Assembly: GCA_963575745.1 (NCBI GenBank)
Contig: CAUYUJ010003552.1
Location: 10,001-74,000 of the forward strand
DNA length: 64,000 bases
Source: Prorocentrum cordatum
Lineage: Eukaryota; Sar; Dinophyceae; Prorocentrales; Prorocentraceae
Direction: 5' to 3'
Shown: positions 20,201 to 30,019 of the stretch, piece after piece
Position numbering within the stretch: the stretch's first letter is position 1
Layout: each line of letters begins with the position of its first letter
Notes under the pieces: model-generated
What the model saw: the letters and a program-made list of their open reading frames with translations, nothing else
The model's database searches: none
What the model was told of the DNA's origin: nothing
Position numbers and translations under genes: made by a program

Positions 20201-22680
20201 GTTGTCCACGAGCGCCTGCACGAACTCCGAAAGCCCGCCCTTGCAGAGCGCAATCGTCTTCTTGTTCACCACCCTGCTGTTGAGCAAGTCCAGCTGGATC
20301 CGCGGCGCAACCACCATGCAGTGGCGGATCATGCTGTTCAGCCCTTCGATCTCCTGGGTGTCCAGCGGCAGTCGCTGGAAGATGCGCCACACGAATGAAT
20401 GTAGGCCGAGCGGGATGCGCCCCTGGCTCACGTAGACCTCCGTCAGCGCGGGTCTGAAGATCTTGGCGAACTTCACCGGGAGCGAGCTGTGATCGGCGCC
20501 AGGGTCATCCATAAGACGAAGAAGCGATTCCGCGACCGTGGCGCGCTTCTCGCTCCTGGCCTCAGGCGGTGCGTCGCAGAGCCAGGCGAGGGACAGCGGC
20601 AGCGACTCGACCTCCGGGGGCAGCGTCGTCGTGGTGGTCGTCGTCGTGGTCATGACCGTCATTCAGGGGGACGTAAGACCTGGGTACAGTGGACTCGGAA
20701 ATCCCCGACGAGGTCGTCAAAAAATTGACGAGGCCGAGCCTGCATTTTGACGAGGCCTCCCGCTGCAGACATCCCACGAAACTCCTCCTCGTCAAAATCC
20801 GAGGCGCGGTCGTCAAAAAACGATGGCGAACCCGAGTCCTGGCATACCCGGGTCTTACGCTCCCCCGAGTCATGACCGTCGTCGTCGTCAAGGGCCATCG
20901 ACGTCAAGACGTGGTCGCCTCCTCAGTCTCCCCCCATTCCCCTCGTCCTCATTCTCGTGCGAGGGGCAGACGGGGGGGGTCGAGCCCGAATGACCTTGGA
21001 TCCGACTCGCATCTGGATGTCCGCGCCCCCCTCGATGATCAACAGCACGGCCTCAGATCTCCATCTCGCGCGGGTGTCGCTGGTGCTGTAGCCATTGACG
21101 GCGTCGCGCATGGCCACGCTGTCCAAGAGCTTGTCGTACAGCTCCGCGATCTCGCCCGCCTTCTCAGTCACCAGCACCTGCATCGGCGATCTGTCCGGCG
21201 GCGGCAAGCGCGCCACCAGCCGCTCACGCCGCAATTTGGCTTGCGTCTGGAGCCAGTGGCACAGGCGCATGATCGGCTGCTTGGCGTAGTGGGCGATGTG
21301 GAGTTTCAGCCAGAAGATCGGGTCGTCGATGGCCTCCATGACGTCCTTGAGCCAACGGCCGAGCTTCTCCCGGTACGTCTCCTCGTTGTCTGGGTCCTCT
21401 GGGTTCACAGGCGCGGGCGCGCCCCGGCCGCCCTTGCCCTCGGCGGATCTGCCTCCGCCTTTGCAGCCTCCACGGCGGCCGCCACCCTTACCCTTACCAG
21501 ACCCGGACGCCTTCGCCATCGCCGCCTCGACCCTGCGGTGGTGCTTGACCAGGGCCTCTGTGTAGATCAGCTTGAGGTCGGCCTGGCCGCAGCTCAGCCA
21601 GTGGCGCTCGTTCTCGAAGACGCTGCCCCACCTGCCTGTGAGCGGCCGCTGTGGAAGACGAGCTGTGACCTCCACTGCGCGCGCAGCGCTCACCCACTGT
21701 GTCCACGCGCGGCGGAGTCTGGCGGGATTTCCAGCGCTCCTCCAGCAATTTGTCAACTTCGCCAGGGTGCTAAAGTACTCAGCGTCAAGTCGCGCCAACT
21801 GGCGCTTCACCACCAAGTGGCACTGGTGCGCCAGGCACCAGTTCCAGAACACCAGGATGTTGCAGTCGGACGCAACAGCCTTCTCGATGAGCCGGCAAGC
21901 CTTCTGCTGATCGCCACCTTGGTCCGTCCCGAAGATGTACACCAATGGGTATGTCATACCTCTCTTGCGCAGCTCCGTGATCATCTCGGCGACGCTGCCC
22001 TTCGTGGGGTTCTGGTACTGGCCGAATTTCACTTGCCACGACTCCATGCCCACGCCCGCCGCGGCGCGAGCCAAGAGTTCAACTGCTTCCACTCCAGTGG
22101 CGTGCTCGGGAACGATCGCCAAGTCGGGCCAGCCCATGCGAGCCTCCGAGAGCTCCGGGAACTGGTCCAAGTCCTGCGGGCGCGGCGGCGAAGCAACGAG
22201 GCGGCGGCGACGAGCGTGGAGGAGAGGAGGAGATGGGGGAGGGAGGAGAAGGTGGGAGGAGGGAGGAGGCGGAGGAATAGGAGGCGGGGGGGATGAGGGG
22301 AGCGTGGAAGGAAGATGAGGAGGGAAGAGGGGCCTGGAGTGAGAAGGGGGTGGGAATAGAACAGGGTAGGAGGGATGACAACGGGAGGTCAGATAGGGGG
22401 GGGCAGAGGGGAAGAGAGACCGAGCAGCGGTCCTCTGCAGTGGCCGGAGCGGTAAACTCGCTGTAGTAGTCGCTACTGAATACCCGCCGAGCCGACGGTG
22501 GCTCGGGGCGGGCGGGCCAAGCTCGAATCCGACCTGTCCTCATCTGCAGCCTCCTCCTCATCCTCCCCTCCCCCTCACCCCTCCCCGTCCCCTCCGGCTC
22601 CCCAGCCTCCTCTCCGTATCTCACCCACCCATCCTCCGCCTCATCCCACCCACCCCCCGTCATATGTATCGTCTCTATCG

Positions 22681-22722
<42 letters not shown>

Positions 22723-25158
22723 CTCTCACCCTATCTCTCTCTATATATCTCTCTGTCTCTCTCCCTCCCTCTCTCTCTATCTCGCTCTCTCTCTCTCTCT
22801 CTCTCTCTCGCTCTATCTCTATCCTAGCCTCATCGTCGTCGCCCACTCGCCCACCTCGTTACCCGCATGCTCCTCCCCACCCCATCCGTCTTCTCATCCG
22901 CATCCTCATCCTCGCCTCAACTCATAGTGTTGGACCTGCGGCCACGGCGATAGCCTTTGAACCTTGTGGCTCCGGATGGTGGACGCGTTGGTGGCGTCGC
23001 CCCGCAAGACGTACAGCTCCCAGCCAATCATCTCGGAGACGTCGGCCTTGGTCTCGAGGAGCACCGTCGCGCACTCAGCCACATCGCCGTACTTCCGAGC
23101 GTGCCAGCTGCGGTGGGCGGACACGATGCCAGCCGTGAGCAGCTGCTCGGACCTCGTCACGCTCCACCGCGAGATCGGAAGCTCGAGGATGGCGGCCGTG
23201 CTCATCGTGCCGCCGTAGCCGAGCGCCTGTTTCCACCCGACCTGGAACATGCCACGAATCGTCAAGCATCTCCGCTTGGGCTCCTGAAAGACAAATACGA
23301 AAACATGAAAACGAATCGCAAGGAGGAGCACGGCTCCTTCTTGCGGCTCGCTTTCAGGCAATCGTACTTCGCCTTCCACTGCGCGATCTCACCCTTGAGC
23401 TTCGCGATCTCCCTGTCCTTCGCGCCGAAGGCCCGCGAGATCCGCCGCCGCTCACCGCGGGGCAGCGCCAAGGGCAGCGGGCCGGTGGTGCGACCAGCGC
23501 GCCGCGTCCTCAGGAACGGGGATGAGAAGGGATGGTGGGGATGGGGGCAGAAGAAGACGAGGAGGAGGAGGACGAGAGGGGGGAGGGGGGCGGAGGTGGG
23601 GGAGCGGGAGGAGGCGGACGGGGGTGGAGGAGGTAAGGTAAGGGGAGGAGGATGTAGGGGGAGGGGCAGGGGGAGGGGAAGGCAAGAGGAGGCGGAGGAG
23701 AAGAAACAGAGGGGGGGAGGAATAGGAAGGAGCGAGGAGTGAGGGAGGGCGAGGAAGAAGAGGAGGGGAGGAGGAGGAAGAGGTGGAGGAGAGGAAGGCT
23801 CCTGGCGAACAGGAAGATCCGCCTCACCCGCACCGCAGGCGCCGCCGGCCCCGCGCTGTTGGCGGCGGAGCCCGGCACCGCCACCAACGCGGCCTCGGGG
23901 GCCGCCGCGGCCGGCTGCGCCTGCTGCGCCGCCGCCAGCTCCGCCGGCGGGCGCGGCGGCCGACGCTGGGGGAATTTTAGCACGGCGGATCGTCGTCGTC
24001 GACGTCGACGTCGTCGCAAACGTCGTCGCCGTCGCCATCGTCAGCGGCGTCGTCGTCGACGCTGCCGACGTCGGTCGCCGTCGTCGTCGAAGCGTCGTCA
24101 CCGTCGCAATCGTCGTCGTCGGCGTCGCTGTCGACGTCGTCGTCGCCTCGACGTCGGCGTCGAGCCGTTGTCGTCGTCGCACGCATCGTCGTCGTCGACG
24201 TTGTCGTCGTCGTCGCGACGACGAGTCATCGACTCGTCGTCGCCGTCGCGTCGCCGAACGCGCACCGCCCAAAGCTGGAGGCGCCAGAGCGGGCGGAAAG
24301 GCGAGAGGAGGACGCACGGAAGGACGACGCCGACACACAGCGCCGACGACAACGACAACGGCGACGTCGACGACCGAGACGTCAACGACGACGACGGCCA
24401 CGATGACGACGGCAACGACGACGAGATCGTCGGCGACTCGACGACTCGACGCCGCGACGACGACGACGACGCCGACCAAGAAACGCGCCGTCCTGTGGTC
24501 GGTAGGCGGCGCGCTCGGTGAGCTTCTGCCGCACCGCCGACTCGACCGTCGCGAGCACCACCGCGTCGCCGACGTCGATCTTGTAGCGATCCCGCAGCAA
24601 GCGGGCCACGGCGACGACGCCGTACGGCGGCTGGCCGTCGGGAGCCCAGGCGGCTCCGCGATGCGCCTTCGGGCGAGGCGTTTCGCTTCGAGTATCCTCG
24701 CTCCCTGCCTCCTCCACCCCCGCCCTCACCCCCCCCTCATAAGCCGATCCCCACCCCGACCTCCGCATACTCACCCGTACACCATACACACTACATACAC
24801 AATGCCCCCCTCACCACCCTCTCATTACCAGCATCATGACCCTCATGGTCATGATGATATCCTCCTCCCTCATCATCCTCCCTCATCCTCCTCCGTTTCC
24901 GATCATCCTCCTCATCATCCGACTCCTCCTCATCCTATCCTTCCTCGTCCTCCTCCTCCTTATCTCCCTACTCTCGGAAGCTAAAAGGGAAGGCCGACGT
25001 GGCGCCTGCAACTCCCGGGCCACTGTGCCGGCGATGGCCCTCACCGCCGCGGCCGTCGGGATGGCCACGGTCGGTGGGGCGCCAGCGGCCTCGGCGGCTC
25101 GCAACTCGCCGTGCTCAAGCAGCGCGCGAGCTAGCGAGGCAGCCGCGGGCGCCGCCAT
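16775..25158 (-). CDS. Gene 1: 13-exon protein with RNase H-like transposase-type segment
   Basis: Exons joining in one frame: 25158-25006, 24666-24487, 23965-23823, 23508-23352, 23283-22936, 22173-20995, 20611-20183, 19918-19681, 19161-19033, 18881-18348, 18235-17502, 17203-17116 and 16857-16775, about 1,465 codons. Every junction keeps phase. Donors: GC at seven or eight, GT at the others. The start is an ATG followed by MAAPAAASLARALLEHGELR. Exon 6 has the spacing of a hAT-type RNase H fold; exon 11 has a CxxC...CxxC pair. No stop was found after exon 13, so the gene continues, ends in an unseen exon, or joins gene 2. Which of the small exons (1, 3, 12, 13) are real is less certain than exons 5-8, 10 and 11. 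Function unknown; a domesticated or still mobile transposase is the best guess. Confidence 0.6.
17502..18235 (-). CDS. Gene 1 exon 11: four-cysteine motif
   Basis: About 244 codons after a C-run acceptor. It includes HIAADLPIPVALVAVDPAPP, a helical ADMLAKWADEVNKSLQAASQ, and near its end CFACGDVAVGG, an Ala run, and RVCPVCLTYWHE. The two CxxC pairs with a nearby His could bind one zinc ion (inference). It ends at a GT donor after GAGGCGCGG (GTTCAG). The following intron again has opposite purine and pyrimidine halves. Confidence 0.65.
18348..19161 (-). CDS. Gene 1 exons 9-10
   Basis: Exon 9 (19161-19033) follows CACCTCAACAG, contains LAALRRIFARFKQHFGGSVS, and ends at a GC donor (GCAG then GCATTC). 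Exon 10 (18881-18348, 178 codons) follows CCCGCCCAG, contains LSFVLLPKRMHALAAQWVAG, and ends in a strongly acidic tail (DDDDDVPDDPVPDDPDL). It ends at a GC donor that keeps frame with exon 11. Confidence 0.6.
19681..19918 (-). CDS. Gene 1 exon 8
   Basis: 79 codons plus one base between acceptor GACGACGCCAG and a GT donor (GTTCGA). It begins DAARIAAFRSYLNDDADIVP and becomes Ala/Pro/Glu-rich. The joined codon with exon 9 gives Glu. Confidence 0.6.
19954..20067. repeat. 57-bp tandem duplication in gene 1 intron 7
   Basis: Two copies beginning TCGGTATCGCTGTCGTCGAG at 19954 and 20011, each ending near GCAGCGACTAGGG. Confidence 0.9.
20183..20611 (-). CDS. Gene 1 exon 7
   Basis: 134-143 codons depending on which GT donor (20209 or 20182) is used; both keep phase 0. 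It includes RPALTEVYVSQGRIPLGLHS and DTQEIEGLNSMIRHCMVVAP and looks globular. It directly follows the transposase-like exon and may be its C-terminal part. Confidence 0.65.
20612..20994 (-). other. Gene 1 intron 6, carrying an N element
   Basis: 383 bp from GTCATT to CCCCGGAG, almost filled by the inverted-repeat element at 20,661-20,869. Confidence 0.6.
20661..20869. mobile_element. Family N inverted-repeat element
   Basis: 209 bp with ends ATTCAGGGGGACGTAAGACC and, inverted, ACTCGGGGGAGCGTAAGACC, each continuing to (C/T)GGGTA. It is flanked by an 11-bp direct repeat TCATGACCGTC (20650-20660 and 20870-20880). The interior has its own smaller palindromes (GACGAGG / CCTCGTC). It lies inside intron 6 of gene 1. 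Confidence 0.75.
20995..22173 (-). CDS. Gene 1 exon 6: RNase H-like, hAT-type segment
   Basis: 393 codons, phase 0 at both ends, from GCGCCCGCAG to a GT donor (AAG then GTCATT). Around exon residues 80-88, VYIFGTDQGGD resembles the strand-plus-Asp motif of RNase H-fold transposases. At about 113-119, CLAHQCH resembles the hAT C-x2-H region. At about 181-184, RWGS matches the RW-x-S motif that follows in hAT proteins. A Gly/Lys-rich insert (KASGSGKGKGGGRRGG) sits near residue 225, and the rest is helical and rich in Leu and Arg. Family assignment is by motif order only. The Glu of the catalytic triad and a dimerisation domain were not identified, so activity cannot be judged. Confidence 0.65.
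22174..22935 (-). other. Gene 1 intron 5, complementary halves
   Basis: 762 bp. On the gene strand the first half is purine-rich (GAGAGA and GGA; the plus strand shows (CT)n at 22,690-22,815) and the second half pyrimidine-rich, ending CGCCGCGCCCGCAG. The halves are roughly complementary. Confidence 0.65.
22936..23965 (-). CDS. Gene 1 exons 3-5
   Basis: Exon 3 (23965-23823) follows a clear acceptor (AAATTCCCCCAG) and is Ala/Pro-rich. Exon 4 (23508-23352) includes AKDREIAKLKGEIAQWKAKY, a likely coiled coil. Exon 5 (23283-22936, 116 codons) follows TATTTGTCTTTCAG and contains VTRSEQLLTAGIVSAHRSWH; it ends at a GT donor (CCGCAG then GTCCAA). The intron between exons 3 and 4 is pyrimidine-rich on the gene strand. 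Confidence 0.6.
23990..24480. repeat. CGT/GTC and GAC trinucleotide-rich intron sequence
   Basis: Dense GTC/CGT repeats at 23,990-24,245 and ACGACG units at 24,330-24,480 lie in intron 2 of gene 1. Frames here are poly-Arg, Asp or Val. Confidence 0.8.
24487..25158 (-). CDS. Gene 1 exons 1-2
   Basis: Exon 1 (25158-25006) gives 51 Ala-rich codons ending at a GC donor (TTGCAG then GCGCCA). Exon 2 (24666-24487) gives 60 codons containing YGVVAVARLLRDRYKIDVGD and ends at a GC donor after GACGGC. The intervening intron carries C/T-rich sequence. The acceptor of exon 2 is one of several AGs, chosen because it keeps phase 0. Confidence 0.5.
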
Positions 25159-25386
25159 CGCGCGCCCGCGTGGGCCCGCGAGATGGCCGTGGCCCGAAAC
25201 AATTGGGCCAAACCCGAACGCATTCTCACAATTACTGCCCGCTCCGGAAACACGACACCCACAAATGTTTGGAGCAGAACCCAGCCGCGGCGATTCCCCC
25301 CCTCTCGCTCAACAGCGAAACAACAAGGAAACATGCCATGATGATGATGATGATGATGATATGATGATGTGATGATATGACATGAT
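25159..25386. other. Upstream of gene 1
   Basis: Non-coding by appearance, with a short (GAT)n at 25,340-25,365. No spliced-leader acceptor could be pinned down on the minus strand. Confidence 0.4.
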
Positions 25387-25640
25387 GATATGACAAGGAA
25401 ACACGTCGGGCTTTTGGATGTTGCACCGTTTTTTCTCGTGCACCCATTGTTGATCTGACATGAGAACACGTCGGTGGGTGGGAAGATGACAGTTTTTTTC
25501 ATGCAAACTATGTTGATATGACATGGGAGCACGTCGGGGATTGTTGATGATGAACTGTTTTTGTTTTACCGTGTGCCTTATGATGATACATTTTTTTGTG
25601 CGGTGTCAACTTAACATGGTTGGAAACTCGTTGGGTTCTG
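25387..25640. repeat. 63-bp tandem repeat, about 4 units
   Basis: Units start GATATGACAAGGAAACACGT (25387), GATCTGACATGAGAACACGT (25452) and GATATGACATGGGAGCACGT (25514), with a weaker fourth from about 25,573. Notably AT-richer than its surroundings. Confidence 0.85.
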
Positions 25641-25693
25641 ATGTAACTTCAACAAACTGAATCGGTGATTTCGCTACCACGCGGAGTCGGTGG

Positions 25694-25760
25694 GGACGCT
25701 CGGGTGTGATTCGCACCCGAGCGTCCCCAGCGAACCCTGGCCACATCCAGGGCCTCCTCA
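25694..25760. repeat. Hairpin GGGGACGCTCGGGTG with a tag shared with 2.87 kb
   Basis: GGGGACGCTCGGGTG and its exact complement CACCCGAGCGTCCCC are separated by 7 bases. One arm plus CAGCGAACCCTGGCC is the inverse of 2870-2908, so this is a dispersed element of which one copy is a hairpin. Confidence 0.75.
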
Positions 25761-25778
25761 CCACATGCTCAGGCGGCT

Positions 25779-26169
25779 GTGGCGGCGGTCTTGCGCGGGA
25801 TCCTCGCCGCGGGCATGCGGACGGGGCTGCAGGAGTGGCTGCTCCGCACGGCAGTGGCAGCAGCGGCGGGGGCGGCAGTACGCGCCAGTCCCGCGCCACA
25901 CTGCCGCGCGTGCGGCGTCCTCGACACGTTCGACGAGGTGCTTCTCGAGGCGGGGCGCTGCTTGGGGCTCGGGCCTCTACGGCGTGGTGGCCGACGAGAT
26001 TGTGGTCGATGAGGACATGCTGGAGGCGGCGCGGGTTTTCATGAAGGTCATGGACGCGGACGGCTACACGGTGGAGGCGAAGCCTTCCGCGTTCGTGGAG
26101 GTCTGTTTGGACAGAGGCCGCGCGCGTGCGGAGGCCGAGGAGCTCGCATTCGTTTACCTCGCAGGCTGA
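25779..26169 (+). pseudogene. Frameshifted open frame, unknown, possibly retroelement
   Basis: Two plus-strand frames with ordinary protein composition meet near 25,965. The first has MRTGLQEWLLRTAVAAAAGA and CRACGVLDTFDEVLLEAG. The second has GLYGVVADEIVVDEDMLEAA and AEAEELAFVYLAG, ending in TGA at 26,167-26,169. A single indel around GGGGCTCGGGCC would join them, so either one sequence is a decayed gene or a short intron is present. No family was recognised with confidence. Confidence 0.4.
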
Positions 26170-27060
26170 GCGGGGTTGCGCGTCGGGCTGCCTGGTCCTC
26201 TGTGCTGGGCGCGGCTCGGAATGTCCCTGGGGGCGGTATCGGGTGGCCGCTGGTTTTGCCCGTCCGTCCCCGCGGGGGTGGCTTCGGTCCGCCTGCATTG
26301 CCCTTCGGGTAATCCAGGCTTGGACCGATGCCTGTCGGGGCTGCTTCGGGGCCCCCTCGTCGCCTGGGTGCCTGCCCCTGTCGCGAGCGGGCGGCGGCGA
26401 TTCTTGACGCGACACCTGGGGCCCTGGCGGCCGTCTGCTAGCAGACGGCCGCTATGGCCGCTTTGATGATGGCCCATCCATCCATCCTCCTCCCTTTCCT
26501 GCTCCTCCTTTTTCTTCCCCTTGCGTACAGCCTCCTCACCCCTTCCGTCTTCATTGTTAGCCTCTTTCCTCCTCATCCTCCTCCTCCTCCTCCTCCTCCT
26601 CCTCCCCCTTTGTCCTCCCCCATCATCTCTTGACCTGCTCCACTTCCCCCTGTCTTGACCTCCTCCACCTCCCCCTGTCCTGTTTCCATCACCACTGCGT
26701 TCCTTCATGCGTCGCCATCTCATTATCTGTTCATGCCATCCTGCTGCTGCCCCTACCCTCCCTCCTTTTTTTCCGCCTCCTCCTCCCATGTGTTGTTTCT
26801 TCTTGCTATCATTAAGTTTCCTGTTGTTCCTTCTTCTCTTCCCTTCCCCCCCTGAGGCGGTGGGCAGGAGAAAAGGGGAAGAGAAAAAGGACGACGATGC
26901 CGTCCTCGTTCTCGTCTCTTTTCCTCCTGCCCGCCCTGCTTACCCTTCCTTTTGCCTCGTTCCTCCGTGCTCCTGCGCTGCCGCCAGGCTCTCGTCGGAG
27001 TCGCCGCCCACCCGCCGCGAAGATTGCCGCGCCTCGCGCTCCCCGGCCTCGGCCGCAGAG
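26170..27060. other. Unassigned, C/T-rich
   Basis: No gene was seen. (TCC)n lies at 26,575-26,605, and a perfect 26-bp palindrome, each arm GCGGCCGTCTGCT, at 26,427-26,452. Confidence 0.5.
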
Positions 27061-27215
27061 CGCGGGCCCCCTCCCCTCTCCCTCTCCCTCCCCTCCCCCT
27101 CCCCCCCCTCCCCTCCCCCCTCCTCCTCCTCCTCCTCCTCCCTCCTCCTCCCCCTCCCCCCCTCTCCTCCTCCTCCTCCTCCTCCTCCTCCTCCTCCTCC
27201 TCCTCCTCCTCCTGA
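27060..27215. repeat. (TCC)n pyrimidine array
   Basis: About 155 bp of almost pure C/T on the plus strand. Confidence 0.9.
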
Positions 27216-27279
27216 CGTGCGAAGGCGACCTCGCTCCTGGAGGCCGCTTCTTTTCCCTGATCGCGTCTCGGTAGACGGT

Positions 27280-27425
27280 TCTACAGCAGGAACTCGACCA
27301 CATGAGACCTTCCACAAGACGACGCCCAACCTTGAGACCCCAGGACGTCCAGTGAGTTTCGGTGTGGGATCGTCACGCTCTCCACCGCAAAACCATCGAA
27401 ACCCCAAAGACCCAGGGCAACGGCA
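27280..27425 (-). repeat. Family H dispersed repeat, inverted copy
   Basis: The reverse complement matches 35,735-35,890 with shared blocks GTGGAAGGT(C/T)T and CTGGACGTCC(C/T)AGGGTCTC. Both copies read through similarly in one frame (CPGSLG, WKVSCGR), which could mean a decayed coding origin. Confidence 0.7.
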
Positions 27426-28340
27426 CTCAGTATTGTGTTCTGGCTCAATTTCAGTTACATATTTTTCGCCCGGATCTCCACACACGGGGGCCGAGTGTTT
27501 TGGCTCGATTTCAGCCCTCGCAGATCCAGAAATGAGATTCGCTATTGTGTTTGGTTCGATTTCAGCCGTCGCAGGGTTAGAAATTGTGGCAGGGAAATAG
27601 GACTCACCATTCCAGCTGTCCTTGGTGCGAAAAGTGTGGCAAGGCAGTCAAATTGTCATCATTCCAGCTGCCAGGAGTGGGGCCGCTCAGTCCCGAATGC
27701 TGTTCCCAACGCGTCCACGCCACCATGTCGACATCACGAACGTCACCCTCGTCAGCAAGGTCAGCACCGCAATCGTATCGACAATATGATGGGGTCGTTC
27801 TCGCAATCCGACGTTTCACGCGTTCATTCGCCTCCACGATTTAGCTGTTATTAGAGAGTACTTCGCTGGGGTAATATTCATCCTCTGGCGGTGCACCTAA
27901 GACGCTGACATAACGCCGCTTTGGGTTGAGCACGGTCTCGGTTTCTCGGCCCGTCGTCAGAACGATGCAGTGGAACGCGTTTGTGGCCTAGGCCTGCCGC
28001 GGCCAGAAAAAAACCACTTCGTTCCTTGATGTGCTGAACCTCTAGTAGTGCGATGATTGTAACGGGCGTGGCCGAGGGGGTGTCGGCCACGCACACAGGG
28101 GGGTGGACGGGGAGGAGGGAAGGGTTTGTAGGGGGAGACTGCTCCTTAGAAGGCGCGGGCCTTATCCAAAAATGTAAGGCCGGCGCCTTTGAGAAACTGC
28201 TTCCTTCTAAGGAACCTTCCCCCCTCCCCCTGCCCCCCTGCTCGCGCCCGCCTGGGCGGAGGGGGGTGGGGGGGCCGATCCGGGTCGATTGGGGTGCCCC
28301 CCAGACTGGGCGGCGACACTTCGCCGACAGACACGCGCGC
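27426..28340. other. Unassigned, AT-richer island
   Basis: It contains three short units ending TTTTGGCTCGATTTCAG or similar at 27,440-27,575 and a 15-bp-stem hairpin at about 28,153-28,192 (AAGGCGCGGGCCTTA). Weak minus-strand frames (27,837-27,604 and 28,060-27,878) are not supported further. Confidence 0.4.
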
Positions 28341-29400
28341 ACACGTTCGCAGACATAACGCGCACACGCGCACACACACGCACACACGCACACGCACACG
28401 CACGCGCACACGCACACATAACACACACACACAACACACACACAACACACAACACACGCACACACGCGCACGCGCACCCGCACGCGCACGCGCACGCGCA
28501 CGCGCACGCGCACGCGCACGCGCACGCGCACGCGCACGCGCACGCGCACACGCACAGGCACACGCACACGCACACGCACACGCACAGGCACACGCACACG
28601 CACACGCACACGCACACGACACGCACACACGGACACGCACGCACACGCACGCGCACGCGCGCGCGCACACGCAAGCGACGCACACGCACACGCACGCGCG
28701 CACGCTCACGCACACGCGCACGCACGCGCACGCGCACGCGCACGCGCACGCGCACGCGCACGCGCGCGCACACGCACACGCACACGCACACCAACACGCA
28801 CGCGCACACGCAGACGCACACTCACACGCGCACGCGCACACACGCGCACACGCACGCGCGCACGCACACACATGCACACGCACACGCACACGCACACACG
28901 CACCCACACCCACACACCCACACACCCACGCACGCACACACCCACACCCACGCACCCACGCACGCACGCACGCACGTACGCACACACAATTACACACAAC
29001 CACACACAGACACACAGACACACGGACACACAGACACACAGACACACAGAAGCGCACAGAAACGAACAAAAACGCACAGAAACGCACGCACGCACACACG
29101 CACACACGCACACACGCACACACGCACACACCCAGACACACACAGACACACACACATACACACAGACACACACACAGACACACACACAGACACACACACA
29201 CAGACACACACAGACACACACAGACACACACAGACACACACACAGACACGCACACACACGGCACACACCATTCACAGACACGCACCGCACACAGGCGCGC
29301 CACCTTCGCAGGCACATACACACGCACACGCCGGCAACACACACGCACACATACACACCATCCACGCCGCACAAACACACGCACACACCGCACAACGGAC
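28340..29400. repeat. 1-kb CA / CG dinucleotide array
   Basis: About 1,060 bp of alternating purine-pyrimidine: (CACACG)n and (CGCA)n at 28,360-28,870, then CA with CAGA variants. Frames of up to 460 residues (His/Thr, Cys/Val or Ala/Arg) are repeat by-products. Confidence 0.95.
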
Positions 29401-29539
29401 ACTTCGTCACCCCCCATTTGTTACCCGTTTTACGCTCTTGTCCCGTTTCACTTCTCGCTCCCTTTTTCCTCGATTCCCTTCTCGCGTGCGCGGACAAACA
29501 TTACCCCGCGCACGCGCGCCCCCCCCCCTCCCCTCCTTC

Positions 29540-29945
29540 CCCGGCAGAGCCACCCCGGCAATCCCCCCAGAGGCTGAAGCTCAGCCTCGAAGCTGTTGCT
29601 GAGGCTTCTTCAAAATCACACGCCACGGAACCCCTCCTTCCCCTCCCACGCGCCATCGATACCCACGCCAGAGGACCGCCTCCCCCGCCCCCCAATTCCC
29701 CCTGTCCAAAGGCGGGGCGGGGGACCGGATCCCTCTCCCCTCTTTCACGCCGCCGGAACCCACGCCACGGGAACCTCCCCGGTAGAGCCACCCCGGCCAC
29801 TGGACACCCTTCCATCTTCCCCTAATTCTCCCTGTCCACAGGCGGGACGGGGGACCGGACCCCTCCCCCCACCCCACGGCACCTGAACCCACGCCACAGG
29901 ACCCCCGCCCTCCCCCTGCCCCAGCAGAGCCACCCCGGTCACCCC
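29540..29945. repeat. ~132-bp tandem repeat, about 2.5 units
   Basis: CCCTGTCCAAAGGCGGG at 29,699 recurs as CCCTGTCCACAGGCGGG at 29,831, and GAGCCACCCCGG recurs in each unit. Confidence 0.75.
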
Positions 29946-30019
29946 CTCCCCCTTGCACTCGCACGCCGGATCGGCGGATTCCCAGGGCGCGAAACGTGAC
30001 GTGACCAGTGGGGGGTCGG

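Noticed and set aside
27440-27575. Tandem spliced-leader relics (TTTTGGCTCGATTTCAG)
   Set aside because: Only about nine bases fit the leader; the upstream half is absent.
28146-29602. Open frames of 260-460 residues on both strands
   Set aside because: They consist only of His/Thr, Cys/Val or Ala/Arg from the CA/CG array.
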